This document shows, one piece after another, positions 63,455 through 64,000 of a DNA stretch of 64,000 bases. Position 1 is the first letter of the stretch, and each line of letters starts with the position of its first letter. The translations under genes and the position numbers were made by a program. Where the stretch lies: assembly GCA_031401115.1 (NCBI GenBank), contig JANNRE010000014.1:434001-498000 (forward strand), given 5' to 3'. The notes under the pieces were generated by a model. It had not been told where the DNA came from. It ran no database searches and saw only the letters and a list, made by a program, of their open reading frames with translations. The DNA comes from Lacibacter sp031401115 (GTDB taxonomy: Bacteria > Bacteroidota > Bacteroidia > Chitinophagales > Chitinophagaceae).

Positions 63455-63903
63455 TTACAGTTTTCTTTTCGCCGGGTATCAATAATATATTGAATCTTCC
63501 ACTCACCATTGAGGCGAACGAGTTGAAATGAGTTTACACCACAATGACTGAACTGTCCTTTAAAATAAAACTGATAAGGCGTCCATACACTTGCTAAAGC
63601 ACCATCAATATGTACAGCACCAAAACTAATTTGTTCATCGGCATCACCAGTTGTTAATTTACCAATGGAGGAAGCAAAGTTTGCAATTACTTCTGTTCTT
63701 ACAACTGTTGCACCTTCTTTAGTACGGCTGATGGTTTGCAAAACTGCAGAAGGAGAAAATATATTTATCAATGCAGTTGAGTCTGCATTTTTCATAGCTG
63801 CAAACATCGTATTCACTGCTGCTTGTACAGAGTCTTGAGTTGTTTGAGCTTCAACATTTATTAAAATACTTACTGTTAATAAAAATGTAAGAAACTTTTT
63901 CAT
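63451..63903 (-). CDS. Secreted NTF2-like (SnoaL/DUF4440-type) protein
   Basis: The 150-residue protein has a signal peptide (MKKFLTFLLTVSILINVEAQ) and an NTF2-like fold: VQAAVNTMFAAMKNADSTAL (helix), HIDGALASVWTPYQFYFKGQ and NSFQLVRLNGEWKIQYIIDT. Family members include cyclases and hydrolases, but many are binding proteins, so no activity is assigned. Confidence 0.85.
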   Translation of the reverse strand: MKKFLTFLLTVSILINVEAQTTQDSVQAAVNTMFAAMKNADSTALINIFSPSAVLQTISRTKEGATVVRTEVIANFASSIGKLTTGDADEQISFGAVHIDGALASVWTPYQFYFKGQFSHCGVNSFQLVRLNGEWKIQYIIDTRRKENCK

Positions 63904-63962
63904 GTTGTTGTTTTTAAGTTTTTGGCAGGTGGTTTGAAATACAAGTATAAAACATTACAACT

Positions 63963-64000
63963 ATGCCTACTAAAAAACTTTACCAGTGGTTATTGCTGAT
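63963..64000 (+). CDS. Start of a plus-strand gene cut by the window end
   Basis: An ATG at 63963 opens MPTKKLYQWLLL to the end of the window, a Lys-rich N-terminus followed by hydrophobic residues that could begin a signal peptide or membrane helix. Too short for identification. Confidence 0.35.
   Translation, partial: MPTKKLYQWLLL

Overview
The window is AT-rich chromosomal DNA of a member of the Bacteroidota, most likely family Chitinophagaceae. The evidence is the gene content: a gliding-motility/type IX secretion type B C-terminal domain, a Bacteroidota-type LptD and OstA-like protein, a CarboxypepD_reg-like TonB receptor, a K+-dependent membrane pyrophosphatase, many short secreted or lipobox proteins, and Bacteroidota promoters of the form TTTG-N19-TAnnTTTG (clearest before rpmE2). 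The genus cannot be fixed from the sequence alone. No rRNA, tRNA, CRISPR array, transposase or integrase was found.

Layout. 1-2.2 kb: 3' part of a sigma-54 activator with PAS and GAF sensors. 2.5-8 kb: minus-strand metabolic and stress cluster (DUF1622 membrane protein, decayed GH63 fragment, SDR, GH57, Crp/Fnr regulator, thioredoxin-like protein with an altered active site, second SDR). 8-9.9 kb: structured leader, ung and a PlsC-type acyltransferase. 9.9-18.4 kb: cell-envelope block (LptD, amidase, MCE/MlaD, OstA/LptA-like, NhaA, small barrel). 18.5-21 kb: pyrophosphatase. 21.3-27.4 kb: accessory-looking region with a lipoprotein, a 190-bp tandem duplication, an XRE-DUF4870 regulator overlapping a serine hydrolase, a doubly frameshifted secreted gene, a Crp-like regulator, an SRPBCC protein and a membrane protein. 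A 41-bp copy of the hutG 3' end lies on both sides of most of it. 27.4-29.7 kb: hutG and hutI (histidine degradation). 29.8-34 kb: small genes, an ABC ATPase and a TPR protein. 34.2-39.1 kb: two convergent caspase-family proteins, one fused to a long TPR array. 39.3-43.1 kb: RNA-related genes (RRM protein, DEAD helicase, cold-shock-domain protein) and a KAS III enzyme. 43.1-50.4 kb: a long minus-strand run with DUF6370, an SdiA-regulated-like protein, an orphan Pycsar-type (PycTM/DUF5706) membrane effector fused to a degenerate HD domain, a CotH/kinase-like candidate, a PafA-like phosphatase, DUF1415 and an APC permease. 50.5-54.6 kb: K+ channel, VF530, SF1 helicase, PhnA-like protein. 54.7-64 kb: a T9SS type B cargo, rpmE2, YajQ, a TonB receptor, lgt, bacilliredoxin, Hsp20 and an NTF2-like protein.

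How the genes fit together. LptD, the OstA-like protein, the MCE protein, the amidase and PlsC all concern envelope lipid, LPS or peptidoglycan. HutG and HutI are consecutive histidine-degradation enzymes. The most unusual signals are the hutG-tail repeats bracketing the 22.8-27.4 kb block, the PycTM effector without a nearby cyclase and with a lost HD motif, the convergent caspase pair, the GH63 remnant, and the structured orphan leader upstream of ung. No complete new defence or mobile system could be demonstrated.
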